Origin: Gemmatimonadota bacterium
GTDB lineage: Bacteria > Latescibacterota > UBA2968 > UBA8231
DNA: 64,000 bases
Direction: 5' to 3'
Assembly (NCBI GenBank): GCA_009841115.1
Contig: VXML01000037.1
Location: 1 to 64,000, forward strand
In this document: in pieces, positions 1 through 9,187 of the stretch
Position numbering within the stretch: the first letter of the stretch is position 1
How the letters are laid out: every line of letters starts with the position of its first letter
Program-made: the position numbers and the translations under genes
The notes under the pieces: model-generated
Database searches by the model: none
Told to the model about the DNA's origin: nothing
Seen by the model: only the letters and a program-made list of their open reading frames with translations

Positions 1-1
1 G

Positions 2-3000
2 TTTATCCTGCCGACGTCGGTGTCGGTGTCCAATGTGGAGGAAGAGGGCAAGGTGGTGTTGACGGGGGGTCTGCCGCCGCAGGCGGGTCGAGCGGTGGTC
101 GCGCAGTTGACCGACCCCGATGGACAGATCACCGGCGCGTCGTGGACGTGGCAGCGTCGGTCGAGTGCGACGGCTGAGTGGGAAGCCGTGTCGTCGGGTG
201 CGACCGGCACGTCGGAAGGGTCGTCGGCTGAGCTATCCAGGTACACGCCGCAGGCCGCGGATGTCGGCTTTCAGGTACGGGCGACGGTCACCTACACCGA
301 TGGGCACGACTCCAACAAGAGCCAGCAGAGTGACCCCAGTGCGGCGGTCATCGACAAGCCGGAGGTGCCCCCAGATTTGGCAGCGGACCCAGGCGACAGA
401 CAGGTGGCCCTGACCTGGTCCGCCGCCGAAGCCAACGGCTCGCCGATCCTGCGGTATCATGTGCGCTATTATAAGGCGGATTTATCCGATCAGGCGGCGG
501 CGGAATGGGACGTGGTGCCCGGGGGAGCGACGGCGCGGGATACGACGATTAAGGAGTTGACCAACAAGACAGCGTATGTCTTTCAGGTGTTGGCCGAAAA
601 CGAGGTCGGTCGTGGCGAGTGGGCACAGGCAGAGGCCACGCCTGAGGCCCCGGTGTGCTCGATTGCAGGACCGGCCGCGCCGACGGTGGCTGAAAACACC
701 CCGACGACTACGGCGGTGGGCACCTACACGATCACGGGCGACGACTGCGGCGTGGCGGTGTGGTTGGCGTTGGGGGGTACAGATAAGAGTGCATTTGCGT
801 TGCAGGGATCGGGTACCTCGCGGACGTTGCACTTTGGTACCGCACCCGATTACGAGACGAAGAATAGCTACGAGGTAAAGGTGCGGGTTCAAGTGGGGTC
901 GGAGGAGCGGAGCGTGGCGGCCACCGTGACGGTGTCCAATATGGAGGAAGAGGGCACGGTGGCGTTTATAGGGGGTCTGCCGCCGCAGGAGGATCGAGCG
1001 GTGATCGCGCAGTTGACCGATCCCGATGGGCAGATCACCGGCGCGTCGTGGACCTGGCAGCGTCGGTCGAGTGAGGCGAGTTCGTGGGAAGCCGTGTCGT
1101 CGGGGGCGTCGGGCACGTCGGGGGCGTCGGGCACGTCGGACGCGTCCGGGTCGTCGGTGGCCGAGCTATCCAGGTACACGCCGCTGGCTCAGGATGTCGG
1201 CTTTCAGGTACGGGCGACGGTCACCTACACCGATGGGCACGACTCCAACAAGAGCCAGCAGAGTGACCCCAGTGCGGCGGTCATCGACAAGCCGGAGGTG
1301 CCCCCAGATTTGGCAGCGGACCCAGGCGACAGACAGGTGGCCCTGACCTGGTCCGCCGCCGAAGCCAACGGCTCGCCGATCCTGCGGTATCATGTGCGCT
1401 ATTATAAGGCGGATTTATCCGATCAGGCGGCGGCGGAATGGGACGTGGTGCCCGGGGGAGCGACGGCGCGGGATACGACGATTAAGGAGTTGACCAACAA
1501 GACAGCGTATGTCTTTCAGGTGTTGGCCGAAAACGAGGTCGGTCGTGGCGAGTGGGCACAGGCAGAGGCCACGCCTGAGGCCCCGGTGTGCTCGATTGCA
1601 GGACCGGCCGCGCCGACGGTGGCTGAAAACACCCCGACGACTACGGCGGTGGGCACCTACACGATCACGGGCGACGACTGCGGCGTGGCGGTGTGGTTGG
1701 CGTTGGGGGGTACAGATAAGAGTGCATTTGCGTTGCAGGGATCGGGTACCTCGCGGACGTTGCACTTTGGTACCGCACCCGATTACGAGACGAAGAATAG
1801 CTACGAGGTAAAGGTGCGGGTTCAAGTGGGGTCGGAGGAGCGGAGCGTGGCGGCCACCGTGACGGTGTCCAATATGGAGGAAGAGGGCACGGTGGCGTTT
1901 ATAGGGGGTCTGCCGCCGCAGGAGGATCGAGCGGTGATCGCGCAGTTGACCGACCCCGATGGGCAGATCACCGGCGCGTCGTGGACGTGGCAGCGTCGGT
2001 CGAGTGAGGCGAGTTCGTGGGAAGCCGTGTCGTCGGGCGCGTCGGGCACATCCGAAACGACGGGCACCGCCTCGACGGCCGAGCTATCCAGGTACACGCC
2101 GCTGGCTCAGGATGTGGGCTGGCAGATACGGGCAACGGTGGCCTACACCGATGGGCAGGGCCCCAACAAGAGCCGACAGAGTGACCCCAGCGCCGCGGTC
2201 CTCGGCAAGCCAGGGGTGCCCCCAGATTTTGAAGCCGACCCAGGCGACAGACAGGTGGCCCTGACCTGGTCCGCCGCCGAAGCCAACGGTTCGTCGATCC
2301 TGCGGTATCATGTGCGGTATTATAAGGCGGATTTATCCGATCAGGCAGAGGCGGAATGGCATGAGGTACCTGGGGAGGCGGCAGCGCGAGACACGACGAT
2401 TAAGGAGTTGCCCAACGACACGGCGTATGTCTTCCAGGTGTTGGCCGAAAACGAGGTCGGTCGCGGCGGGTGGGCACAGGCAGAGGCCACGCCCAAGGCC
2501 CCGCCGTGTACGCTGGAGGGACCAACCGCGGCGACGGTGGCTGAAAACACCCCCACCACCACGGCGGTGGCCACCTACACGCCGAGTGGCGACGGCTGCG
2601 GTTCCGCGTCGTGGTTGGCGTTGGAGGGTACAGATAAGAGTGCATTTGCGTTGCAGGGCTCGGGCACGTCGCGGACGTTGCACTTTCTTGCGGCCCCCGA
2701 TTACGAGACGAAGAATAGCTACGAGGTAAAGGTGCGGCTGCAAGTGGGGTCGGAGGAGCGGAGCGTGGCGGCCACCGTGACGGTGTCCAATATGGAGGAA
2801 GAGGGCACGGTGGCGTTTATAGGGGGTCTGCCGCCGCAGGAGGATCGAGCGGTGATCGCGCAGTTGACCGATCCCGATGGGCAGATCACAGGCGCGTCGT
2901 GGACCTGGCAGCGTCGGTCGAGTACGACCAGTTCGTGGGAAGCCGTGTCGTCGGGGGCCGTCGGCACGTCGGACGCGTCGGGGTCGTCGTCGGCCGAGCT

Positions 3001-6000
3001 ATCTAGGTACACGCCGCAGGCTCAGGATGTGGGCTGGCAGATACGGGCGACGGTCACCTACACCGATGGGCACGACCCCAACAAGAGCCAGCAGAGTGAC
3101 GCCAGCGCCGCGATCATCGGCAAACCGGGGGTGCCGCAGGATTTGGAAGCCGATCCGGGCGACGGGCAGGTGGCGTTAAGTTGGTCGGCTCCGGCGTCGG
3201 ATGGCGGGTCGTCGATCACCGGCTATGCCTATCGCTACAGCGACGACGACGGCACCACTTGGGAGCGGGACTGGCCAACCCAGGCCGATGGGACCACCAC
3301 CAGCGCGGTGGTCGATGGGTTGACCAATAAAACGACCTATACCTTTCAAGTGCGAGCCCATAACAACGTAGGAGCCGGCCCCGCCGCCCAAGAGACGGCC
3401 ACGCCCGAGAAGTCTAATCAAGTGCCGACGCTGACGGGGCCGACCAACCCCTCGGGGAACGAGAATAGCACCAGTTCGTTGGGCACCTACACGGCTAACG
3501 ACCCGGACGGCGACGCACTGACGTGGTCGCTGACGGGCACGGATGCGTCGGCATTTGAATTGCAGGAGCCGGACGCAGAGGCGGAATCGGCGACAGAGGA
3601 GACGCGGACGCTGCACTTCCGCAGCGCACCCAATTACGAGGCCAAAAGTTCCTACGCCGTAACCGTCGAAGTCTCCGATGGGTCGCTATCGGCCAGCGTG
3701 GCCGTGTCGGTATCGGTGACCAATGTCGAAGAGGCCGGCACCGTGTCGCTGTCTTCGACCACGCCAGAGGTGGGCACCGCCATTACCGCGACGCTTTCTG
3801 ACCCGGACGGGAACATGTCGAACCTGCGGTGGAGTTGGTCGTATTTCAGCGCGTCGGGCACCGCCGAGGGCACGGCTGAGGAGGGGGTGGAAGGAGCCAA
3901 CGGAACCACCCCTACTTCGACGTTTACCCCCAGTAGCGTCGTGCTTGGACTGCGGCTGCGGGCACGCGCCTTGTATGACGACGGCCACGACACGGGCAAG
4001 AGCGCGGAAAGTGCCCAGACCGACCCGGTAAAGGGTCCGCCGTGGGCTCCACAGGATTTGGAAGCCGATCCGGGTGCCGGGCAGGTGGAGTTGAGTTGGT
4101 CGGCTCCGTCGAGACTAGGTGGCTTTACCCTCCAGCGGTACGAATACCGCCATCAAGCCAGTGGCGGCCGTTGGTCGGATTGGACTAGCGCGGCCTTGGC
4201 CACCGAGCAGACCGTGTCGTCGTTGACCAACGGCACCGAATACACCTTTGAGGTGCGGGCGGTCAACGAAGCCGGAGAAGGCTTAGTTGCCCAGACGACG
4301 GCCACGCCCATCCAACCCAACCGAGCGCCGACGCTGACGGGGCCGAAAGAGCCTTCGGGGAACGAGAATAGCACCAGTTCGTTGGGTACCTACACGGCCA
4401 GCGATGACGACGACGACACGCTGACGTGGAGCTTGAGCGGGTCGGATGACAGTGCGTTTGAGTTGAAGGGATCGGGCACCTCGCGGACGCTGCACTTCGA
4501 CAGCGCGCCCAATTACGAGACCAAAAGCAGCTATGACGTAACCGTAAAAGTCTCCGACGGGTCGCTGTCGGCCAGCGTGGAGGTGGATGTGTCGGTGACC
4601 AATGTCGAGGAGGCCGGCAGCGTGTCGCTATCGACGACCGCGCCGCAGGTGGGTAGCTCCATTACCGCGACGCTTTCGGACCCGGATGGGAGCATATCCA
4701 ACCTGCGGTGGCGTTGGTTGCGGTTCAGCGTGTCAGGCACGGCCGACGAGACGGGAGAGGAAGTGGAAGGAGCCAACGGAGCCGACCTTACTTCGACGTA
4801 CACGCCCACCCAAGTGCTGGCCGGCCGCAAGCTGCGGGCACGCGCCTTGTATGACGACGGCCACGACACGGGCAAGCGCGCCGAAAGTGTCAAGACCGAC
4901 GCGATCCTCGGCAAGCCGGGCAAGCCCGGCAGCCTGTCGGCCAGTCCCGGCAACGGGCGCGTGGATTTGAGTTGGAGTGCCGCCGACGACAACGGCTCGT
5001 CGATTCAACGCTACGAGTATCGGCGCAGTGGGGGGAATTGGTCCACCGTGTCCGGCGGGGCTTCCGCTCGCAGCCAGGCGGTCACCGGACTGACCAACGG
5101 CACCCAATACACCTTGGAGGTGCGCGCCGTCAACGGCGTAGGCTCCGGCATGGCCGCCAGTGTATCGGCCACGCCTATCCAGCCCAACCGAACGCCGAGT
5201 TTGAGCGGCCCGGAAGACCCATCGGGAAACGAGAATAGCACCAGCTCGTTGGGTACCTACACGGCCAGCGACCCGGACGGCGACACGCTGACGTGGAGCT
5301 TGAGCGGGTCGGATGCGTCGTCGTTTGAGTTGAAGGGGTCGTCGAACACCTCGCGGACGTTGCACTTTCGTAGCGCACCCAACTACGAGGCCAAAAGCAG
5401 CTATGACGTAACCGTAAAAGTCTCCGACGGGTCGCTGTCGGCCAGCGTGGATGTGGATGTGTCGGTGACCAATGTCGAGGAGGCCGGCAGCGTGTCGCTA
5501 TCTTCGACCTCGCCGCAGGTGGGTACCGCCATCACCGCGACGCTTTCGGACCCGGACGGGAGCATATCCAACCTGCGGTGGCGTTGGTTGCGTTTCAGCG
5601 TGTCGAGCACGGCCGACGGCACGGAGGAGACAGAGGAGGAGGTGGAAGGAGCCAGCGGCACCGACCTTACTTCGACGTACACGCCCACCCAAGTGCTGGC
5701 CGGCCGCAAGCTGCGGGCACGCGCCTTGTATGACGACGGTCACGACACGGGCAAGCGCGCCGAAAGTGTCAAGACCGACGCGATCATCGGTAAGCCCGGC
5801 AAGCCCGGCAACCTGTCGGCCAGCTCTGGCAGCATCTACACACGCGTGGATTTGAGTTGGACCGCGGCCGACGACAATGGCTCGTCGATTACGGATTATC
5901 AATATCAATACCTCAAAAGCGGCACCACCAGTTGGTCGAATTGGACCAGTATGGGCGTCGTGACCAGTTACACGGTGTCCGGCCTTACCAGTGGTGCGTC

Positions 6001-6442
6001 GTATGACTTCCGGGTGCGGGCGGTCAATGGCGTGGGCGCGGGAGCCTACGCGCAGACTACGGGCCGGGCGCGGTCGCAAGCCGAGGACGAGCAGACCGAG
6101 GACGAGCAGACCGAAGAAGCCCAAGAGTCCGCGGCCAAGCCGGTGAGCCTAACGACCCAGCCCGACTCGGTGCTGGCCGCGCTCGCGGCACCCAACCCGT
6201 TTAATCCGACCACCACCCTGCATCTCCACCTGCCCACCGGCGGTCCGGTTTCCCTGACCATTTACAACCTAACAGGGCAAGTGATACGCTCCTTAGTGCA
6301 CCAATGGTTGGAAGTAGGCTATCATACCTTTGCGTGGGATGGACGAGACCAACACGGATACCCCGTCGCCTCGGGCGTGTACCTGTATCGCCTGCAAGCC
6401 GGCCAGCAAGTCCTAGTCCATAAAATGGCCCTGATCCGATGA
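2..6442 (+). CDS. Giant secreted FN3/cadherin-like repeat protein with C-terminal FlgD-type sorting domain (5' partial)
   Basis: The frame is open from base 2, so the N-terminus lies outside the window; the GTG at 20 is only the first internal start. About 2,140 residues remain. The protein cycles through three module types: a WTWQRR/YTDGHD Ig-like segment, a fibronectin type III domain (seven copies, each with an L(T/S)WSA or WTA strand; the first near residue 116) and a cadherin-like segment (six copies, with VAEN or GNENST starts and a TLHF...Y(E)xK core). A short acidic EDEQTEDEQTEE linker precedes the last ~85 residues, which hold PNPFNPTT, VSLTIYNLTGQV, W.GRD and ASGVYLYRL, the signature of FlgD Ig-like/Por secretion sorting domains in FCB-group bacteria. 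This implies export and surface attachment or release, most likely in adhesion or polymer binding. No catalytic domain is visible in the part present. Modules 1 and 2 are almost identical at DNA level. Confidence 0.88.
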   Translation, partial: FILPTSVSVSNVEEEGKVVLTGGLPPQAGRAVVAQLTDPDGQITGASWTWQRRSSATAEWEAVSSGATGTSEGSSAELSRYTPQAADVGFQVRATVTYTDGHDSNKSQQSDPSAAVIDKPEVPPDLAADPGDRQVALTWSAAEANGSPILRYHVRYYKADLSDQAAAEWDVVPGGATARDTTIKELTNKTAYVFQVLAENEVGRGEWAQAEATPEAPVCSIAGPAAPTVAENTPTTTAVGTYTITGDDCGVAVWLALGGTDKSAFALQGSGTSRTLHFGTAPDYETKNSYEVKVRVQVGSEERSVAATVTVSNMEEEGTVAFIGGLPPQEDRAVIAQLTDPDGQITGASWTWQRRSSEASSWEAVSSGASGTSGASGTSDASGSSVAELSRYTPLAQDVGFQVRATVTYTDGHDSNKSQQSDPSAAVIDKPEVPPDLAADPGDRQVALTWSAAEANGSPILRYHVRYYKADLSDQAAAEWDVVPGGATARDTTIKELTNKTAYVFQVLAENEVGRGEWAQAEATPEAPVCSIAGPAAPTVAENTPTTTAVGTYTITGDDCGVAVWLALGGTDKSAFALQGSGTSRTLHFGTAPDYETKNSYEVKVRVQVGSEERSVAATVTVSNMEEEGTVAFIGGLPPQEDRAVIAQLTDPDGQITGASWTWQRRSSEASSWEAVSSGASGTSETTGTASTAELSRYTPLAQDVGWQIRATVAYTDGQGPNKSRQSDPSAAVLGKPGVPPDFEADPGDRQVALTWSAAEANGSSILRYHVRYYKADLSDQAEAEWHEVPGEAAARDTTIKELPNDTAYVFQVLAENEVGRGGWAQAEATPKAPPCTLEGPTAATVAENTPTTTAVATYTPSGDGCGSASWLALEGTDKSAFALQGSGTSRTLHFLAAPDYETKNSYEVKVRLQVGSEERSVAATVTVSNMEEEGTVAFIGGLPPQEDRAVIAQLTDPDGQITGASWTWQRRSSTTSSWEAVSSGAVGTSDASGSSSAELSRYTPQAQDVGWQIRATVTYTDGHDPNKSQQSDASAAIIGKPGVPQDLEADPGDGQVALSWSAPASDGGSSITGYAYRYSDDDGTTWERDWPTQADGTTTSAVVDGLTNKTTYTFQVRAHNNVGAGPAAQETATPEKSNQVPTLTGPTNPSGNENSTSSLGTYTANDPDGDALTWSLTGTDASAFELQEPDAEAESATEETRTLHFRSAPNYEAKSSYAVTVEVSDGSLSASVAVSVSVTNVEEAGTVSLSSTTPEVGTAITATLSDPDGNMSNLRWSWSYFSASGTAEGTAEEGVEGANGTTPTSTFTPSSVVLGLRLRARALYDDGHDTGKSAESAQTDPVKGPPWAPQDLEADPGAGQVELSWSAPSRLGGFTLQRYEYRHQASGGRWSDWTSAALATEQTVSSLTNGTEYTFEVRAVNEAGEGLVAQTTATPIQPNRAPTLTGPKEPSGNENSTSSLGTYTASDDDDDTLTWSLSGSDDSAFELKGSGTSRTLHFDSAPNYETKSSYDVTVKVSDGSLSASVEVDVSVTNVEEAGSVSLSTTAPQVGSSITATLSDPDGSISNLRWRWLRFSVSGTADETGEEVEGANGADLTSTYTPTQVLAGRKLRARALYDDGHDTGKRAESVKTDAILGKPGKPGSLSASPGNGRVDLSWSAADDNGSSIQRYEYRRSGGNWSTVSGGASARSQAVTGLTNGTQYTLEVRAVNGVGSGMAASVSATPIQPNRTPSLSGPEDPSGNENSTSSLGTYTASDPDGDTLTWSLSGSDASSFELKGSSNTSRTLHFRSAPNYEAKSSYDVTVKVSDGSLSASVDVDVSVTNVEEAGSVSLSSTSPQVGTAITATLSDPDGSISNLRWRWLRFSVSSTADGTEETEEEVEGASGTDLTSTYTPTQVLAGRKLRARALYDDGHDTGKRAESVKTDAIIGKPGKPGNLSASSGSIYTRVDLSWTAADDNGSSITDYQYQYLKSGTTSWSNWTSMGVVTSYTVSGLTSGASYDFRVRAVNGVGAGAYAQTTGRARSQAEDEQTEDEQTEEAQESAAKPVSLTTQPDSVLAALAAPNPFNPTTTLHLHLPTGGPVSLTIYNLTGQVIRSLVHQWLEVGYHTFAWDGRDQHGYPVASGVYLYRLQAGQQVLVHKMALIR
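259..1020 (+). repeat. Perfect intragenic direct repeat, copy 1
   Basis: This 762-bp stretch is identical base for base, as far as I could compare, with 1192-1953 (offset 933 bp, i.e. 311 codons). It spans part of the Ig-like segment, one whole FN3 domain and one cadherin-like segment. Identity ends at a single T/C difference just after the copy. Confidence 0.9.
1192..1953 (+). repeat. Perfect intragenic direct repeat, copy 2
   Basis: Second copy of the 762-bp repeat at 259-1020. The shift of 933 bp keeps the reading frame, so it adds one complete FN3 plus cadherin-like module. The lack of silent changes points to a recent duplication or gene conversion (or to an assembly artefact). Confidence 0.9.
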
Positions 6443-6477
6443 CAAGTAGGATGCACGAACACAGTAGGTTGGGCAAT

Positions 6478-6555
6478 GGGTGGGTGCGCGACTGCAACAA
6501 CGCCGGGCCAGCTAAGAGGCTGCCTATTGCGTTGATTGCGGTCGCGCACCCACTC
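6478..6555. repeat. Long inverted repeat between convergent genes
   Basis: Two 18-base arms at 6478-6495 and 6538-6555 share the core GTGGGTGCGCGAC with two mismatches and enclose about 42 bases. It sits between the stop of the giant repeat gene and the stop of the SDR gene. It could be a bidirectional transcription stop or a small interspersed element; there is no T-run. Confidence 0.5.
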
Positions 6556-6556
6556 C

Positions 6557-7333
6557 TCAAAACGCCGTCGGCCGCCCCTGCGCCCCATCCACTGGAATCA
6601 TCGCTCCATTGATCCAATTCGCGCGCTCGGACACTAGAAACGCCACCACATCCGCCACCTCTTCTGGCGTCCCCAAGCGCCCAGCGGGAAATTCCCGTTC
6701 CACAAACTGGGCAAAGTGCTCGGGCTGCTCCTCCTGAAAACGCGCCCACCCACCACCGGGAAAAAATATCGACCCCGGCGCAACGGTGTTGACCCGCACC
6801 CCGCATTCGGCCAGTTCCAGCGCCAGCGCACCGGCGAGAAAAATCTCCGCGGCCTTCGCACTTCCGTATTGGGACTTAGGCCCGGGCTTCCACCCCGAGA
6901 TCGACGAGACGATCACCACCGCGCCCCCGCCTCGCTGCCGCATGTAAGGCAGGACCGCCCGCGTCGTGCGCACGGCGTGGAACACATTTAGGTCAAAGGT
7001 TTCCTCCCAATCCTCATCAGTAGTTTCAATCAAGCTCTGTTCGCCAGCCGCCCCGCCCACATTGTTGACCAAAATATCCACGCCGCCCCACTCGGCCGCA
7101 CAGCGCTCAACAACGGCCTCCACCTCCTGCCGCGAGCGCACATCGGCAACCTCGGCAATGGCTTCGGCTCCAGTAGCTCGCACTTGTTGCAATGCGCGTT
7201 CGAGCGGCTCTTGGTCGCGGGCGCAAATCGCCACCTTGCACCCCTCGTTGGCCAGCGCCAACGCAATCGCCCGGCCGATCCCCCGACTCCCTCCAGTTAT
7301 CAGAGCAATTTTGTCTTTCAGTCCTAGATCCAT
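6557..7333 (-). CDS. SDR-family NAD(P)-dependent oxidoreductase
   Basis: A 258-residue classical short-chain dehydrogenase/reductase. The N-terminus has the nucleotide-binding TGGSRGIGRA motif, followed by NNVGG and the catalytic Ser-Tyr-Lys set (S in VSSISG, then YGSAK), with the family's typical C-terminal FLVS..A..I.G. It would reduce or oxidise a sugar, polyol or keto acid in the cytoplasm; the substrate cannot be read from sequence. It starts 12 bp after the stop of the sarcosine-oxidase-like gene, so the two are probably co-transcribed. A sugar dehydrogenase feeding the sugar-acid enzymes elsewhere in the window is one possibility. Confidence 0.9.
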   Translation of the reverse strand: MDLGLKDKIALITGGSRGIGRAIALALANEGCKVAICARDQEPLERALQQVRATGAEAIAEVADVRSRQEVEAVVERCAAEWGGVDILVNNVGGAAGEQSLIETTDEDWEETFDLNVFHAVRTTRAVLPYMRQRGGGAVVIVSSISGWKPGPKSQYGSAKAAEIFLAGALALELAECGVRVNTVAPGSIFFPGGGWARFQEEQPEHFAQFVEREFPAGRLGTPEEVADVVAFLVSERANWINGAMIPVDGAQGRPTAF

Positions 7334-7345
7334 TTACGACCTCCT

Positions 7346-8482
7346 TTATACAAAACGGGAAAGACGCAGGAATTCGATGGGATGCTGGGTATCGCCTTCC
7401 AGCGCCAATTCAGCCAAAATTTCGCCCACTACCGGAGAGAATTTAAAGCCGTGGCCGGAAAAACCTGCCCCGAACACCACGGCCGGGCATTCGGGATGGA
7501 CGTCCAAAACGAAGTTCTTATCCGGAGTCAGCGAATACATGCAGACGGCGTATTTGCTCAACTCTGGTTGCAGCGCGGGAAAGTATCGCGCGAGAAAATC
7601 GAGGACGCAGGCCTGATCGCCTTCAGTCAATGCGCGATTGAGCTGGAGCGGGTCGTCCACCGGATCGTGCGACACATTGTGCTCGGCCAACTTGAGGCCC
7701 CACGGCGCTTCCGCGGGAAAACCATAGAAGTACCGCTCACCATCGGCGATGAAGAAGCAGGGAAACGCACCGCGTGCGTACTGCTCCACGCCGCGCCCCT
7801 GGTACCACAACAGCACCTTGCGCACTACGCACGCCGCCACGCCCAGCCGGCATAGCTCCGGCACCGCCCAAGCCCCGGTCGCCAGCACCAACCGCGCGGC
7901 GAACAAGCGCCGTCGCTCAGTTTCCACTACTACTCCTTCACCCTCGCGCCGCCACGACAGCATAACCTCCCCAGTGTAGAGCTTCGCGCCGTGCTGCTGG
8001 GCCAACTCGGCATGTCGGCGGACGCAGTCTTCGACTCGGAGAAAACCGCCTAGCGGATCGTAAAAGCCACTCCACTCCTCTGGAAAAGCCAAACCTGGGT
8101 AGCGTGCAGCAATTGCGGTCCCATCGAGCGATTCATGCGGCAGGTCGTGCGCCTGATAACAGGCCGCCTGCCCCTGCATCGCCTCCGCGTTGGGATCGCC
8201 CGCCACTAGCAGCCCAACGCGGGCAAAGAGTTCCCCCGCCTCTTCGTCCTCTAGCTCCTCCCACAACTCGTAGGCCCGGTGCAACAGGGGCACGTAGTCG
8301 GGATGCTCCATATAGGCTTTGCGAATGAGGCGGGTATCCCCGTGCGAAGATCCCCGGTCGTGAGCTATGCCAAAGCGCTCGACAGCGCAGACGCGCACGC
8401 CGCGACGCGCCAAGTGGTACAGCGCGGCACCGCCCATGCCACCGGCCCCTGCGACGATGACATCGTATTGTTCTGTGACCAT
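7346..8482 (-). CDS. Monomeric sarcosine oxidase-like FAD oxidoreductase
   Basis: 378 residues of the DAO superfamily. The N-terminus carries the FAD dinucleotide motif GAGGMGGAALYHLARRG and the RGSSHGDTRLIRKAY stretch typical of monomeric sarcosine oxidase and N-methyltryptophan oxidase. Near the C-terminus CMYSLTPD matches the site whose Cys binds FAD covalently in that family, so covalent flavin is expected. It would oxidise the N-methyl or amino group of a small amino acid and release H2O2. It is the first gene of a two-gene leftward unit with the SDR gene. Substrate (sarcosine, other N-methyl amino acid, pipecolate) is not determined. Confidence 0.88.
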   Translation of the reverse strand: MVTEQYDVIVAGAGGMGGAALYHLARRGVRVCAVERFGIAHDRGSSHGDTRLIRKAYMEHPDYVPLLHRAYELWEELEDEEAGELFARVGLLVAGDPNAEAMQGQAACYQAHDLPHESLDGTAIAARYPGLAFPEEWSGFYDPLGGFLRVEDCVRRHAELAQQHGAKLYTGEVMLSWRREGEGVVVETERRRLFAARLVLATGAWAVPELCRLGVAACVVRKVLLWYQGRGVEQYARGAFPCFFIADGERYFYGFPAEAPWGLKLAEHNVSHDPVDDPLQLNRALTEGDQACVLDFLARYFPALQPELSKYAVCMYSLTPDKNFVLDVHPECPAVVFGAGFSGHGFKFSPVVGEILAELALEGDTQHPIEFLRLSRFV

Positions 8483-8619
8483 TTGATTAACCTCCCATCG
8501 AATCCGGGCCTTGATTCAAACTTCAAACTTCCCCCATCGCCCGCAACCCACAACTTGACGCTGCGATCCCTAACTGCGATACTTTTTTGTCTATATTAAC
8601 TCCAACTTAGAGCTTAGCC

Positions 8620-9183
8620 GTGCGCATTGTCACTGGCACCTATCGCGGTCGGCAGATACCCTCCGGGCGACGCCTGCGCCAGATCCGCCTCACCTCCACG
8701 CGCCTCAAAGAAGCCGTATTCTCCATGCTCGGCCCCGACTTGAAGGGCCGCACTTTTCTCGACTTGTGTGCTGGCTCGGGCCAGATGGGGCTCGAAGCGC
8801 TGAGCCGGGGCGCGAGCGTCGAATTCAACGAGCCAGATCACCGGCGGCGGCGGCATATCCGCTCGCTGCTCTACCAATGGAGGGCCGGCGTCGCGGGCCT
8901 GCACTCGGTCAAGGCCCAACACCTCATCCCCCAATTGGCAGCAGCCGGCCGCCGCTTCGACATCGTGTACGCCGATCCCCCATACCACGCCCGCTACTGC
9001 GGTGCCCCACTCCTGTTGGGCCTAATCGAAGTCCTCGGGGAATCCGAACTCTTCAACGACGGGGGCCTGTTGTTTGTCCAGCACCAGATCGACTTGGACG
9101 TGCCCGAGCAGAGTGGCCACCTCGCACTCACCGATCAGCGAGCCTACGGCAACACCACTCTCAGCATCTATCGCCTCACCTAA
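8620..9183 (+). CDS. rsmD: 16S rRNA (guanine966-N2)-methyltransferase RsmD-like
   Basis: 187 residues, the usual RsmD length. It begins with RIVTGTYRGRQI, has the R..R....EAVFSML substrate region, the SAM-binding motif DLCAGSGQMGLEALSRGA near residue 47 and the N2-guanine methylase motif DPPY near residue 115. It should methylate G966 in 16S rRNA during 30S assembly. The GTG start is chosen because homologues begin M(R/K)I(V/I). The residue after the acidic loop is NEPDHRRRRHI rather than the common E.......K, a small divergence. It is followed 4 bp later by an enolase-superfamily gene. Confidence 0.9.
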   Translation: MRIVTGTYRGRQIPSGRRLRQIRLTSTRLKEAVFSMLGPDLKGRTFLDLCAGSGQMGLEALSRGASVEFNEPDHRRRRHIRSLLYQWRAGVAGLHSVKAQHLIPQLAAAGRRFDIVYADPPYHARYCGAPLLLGLIEVLGESELFNDGGLLFVQHQIDLDVPEQSGHLALTDQRAYGNTTLSIYRLT

Positions 9184-9187
9184 TTCC

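Noticed and set aside
120-6124. Many open frames on both strands inside the giant repeat gene, some identical in pairs
   Set aside because: They are shadows of a GC-rich repetitive gene; the identical pairs only reflect the 762-bp duplication.
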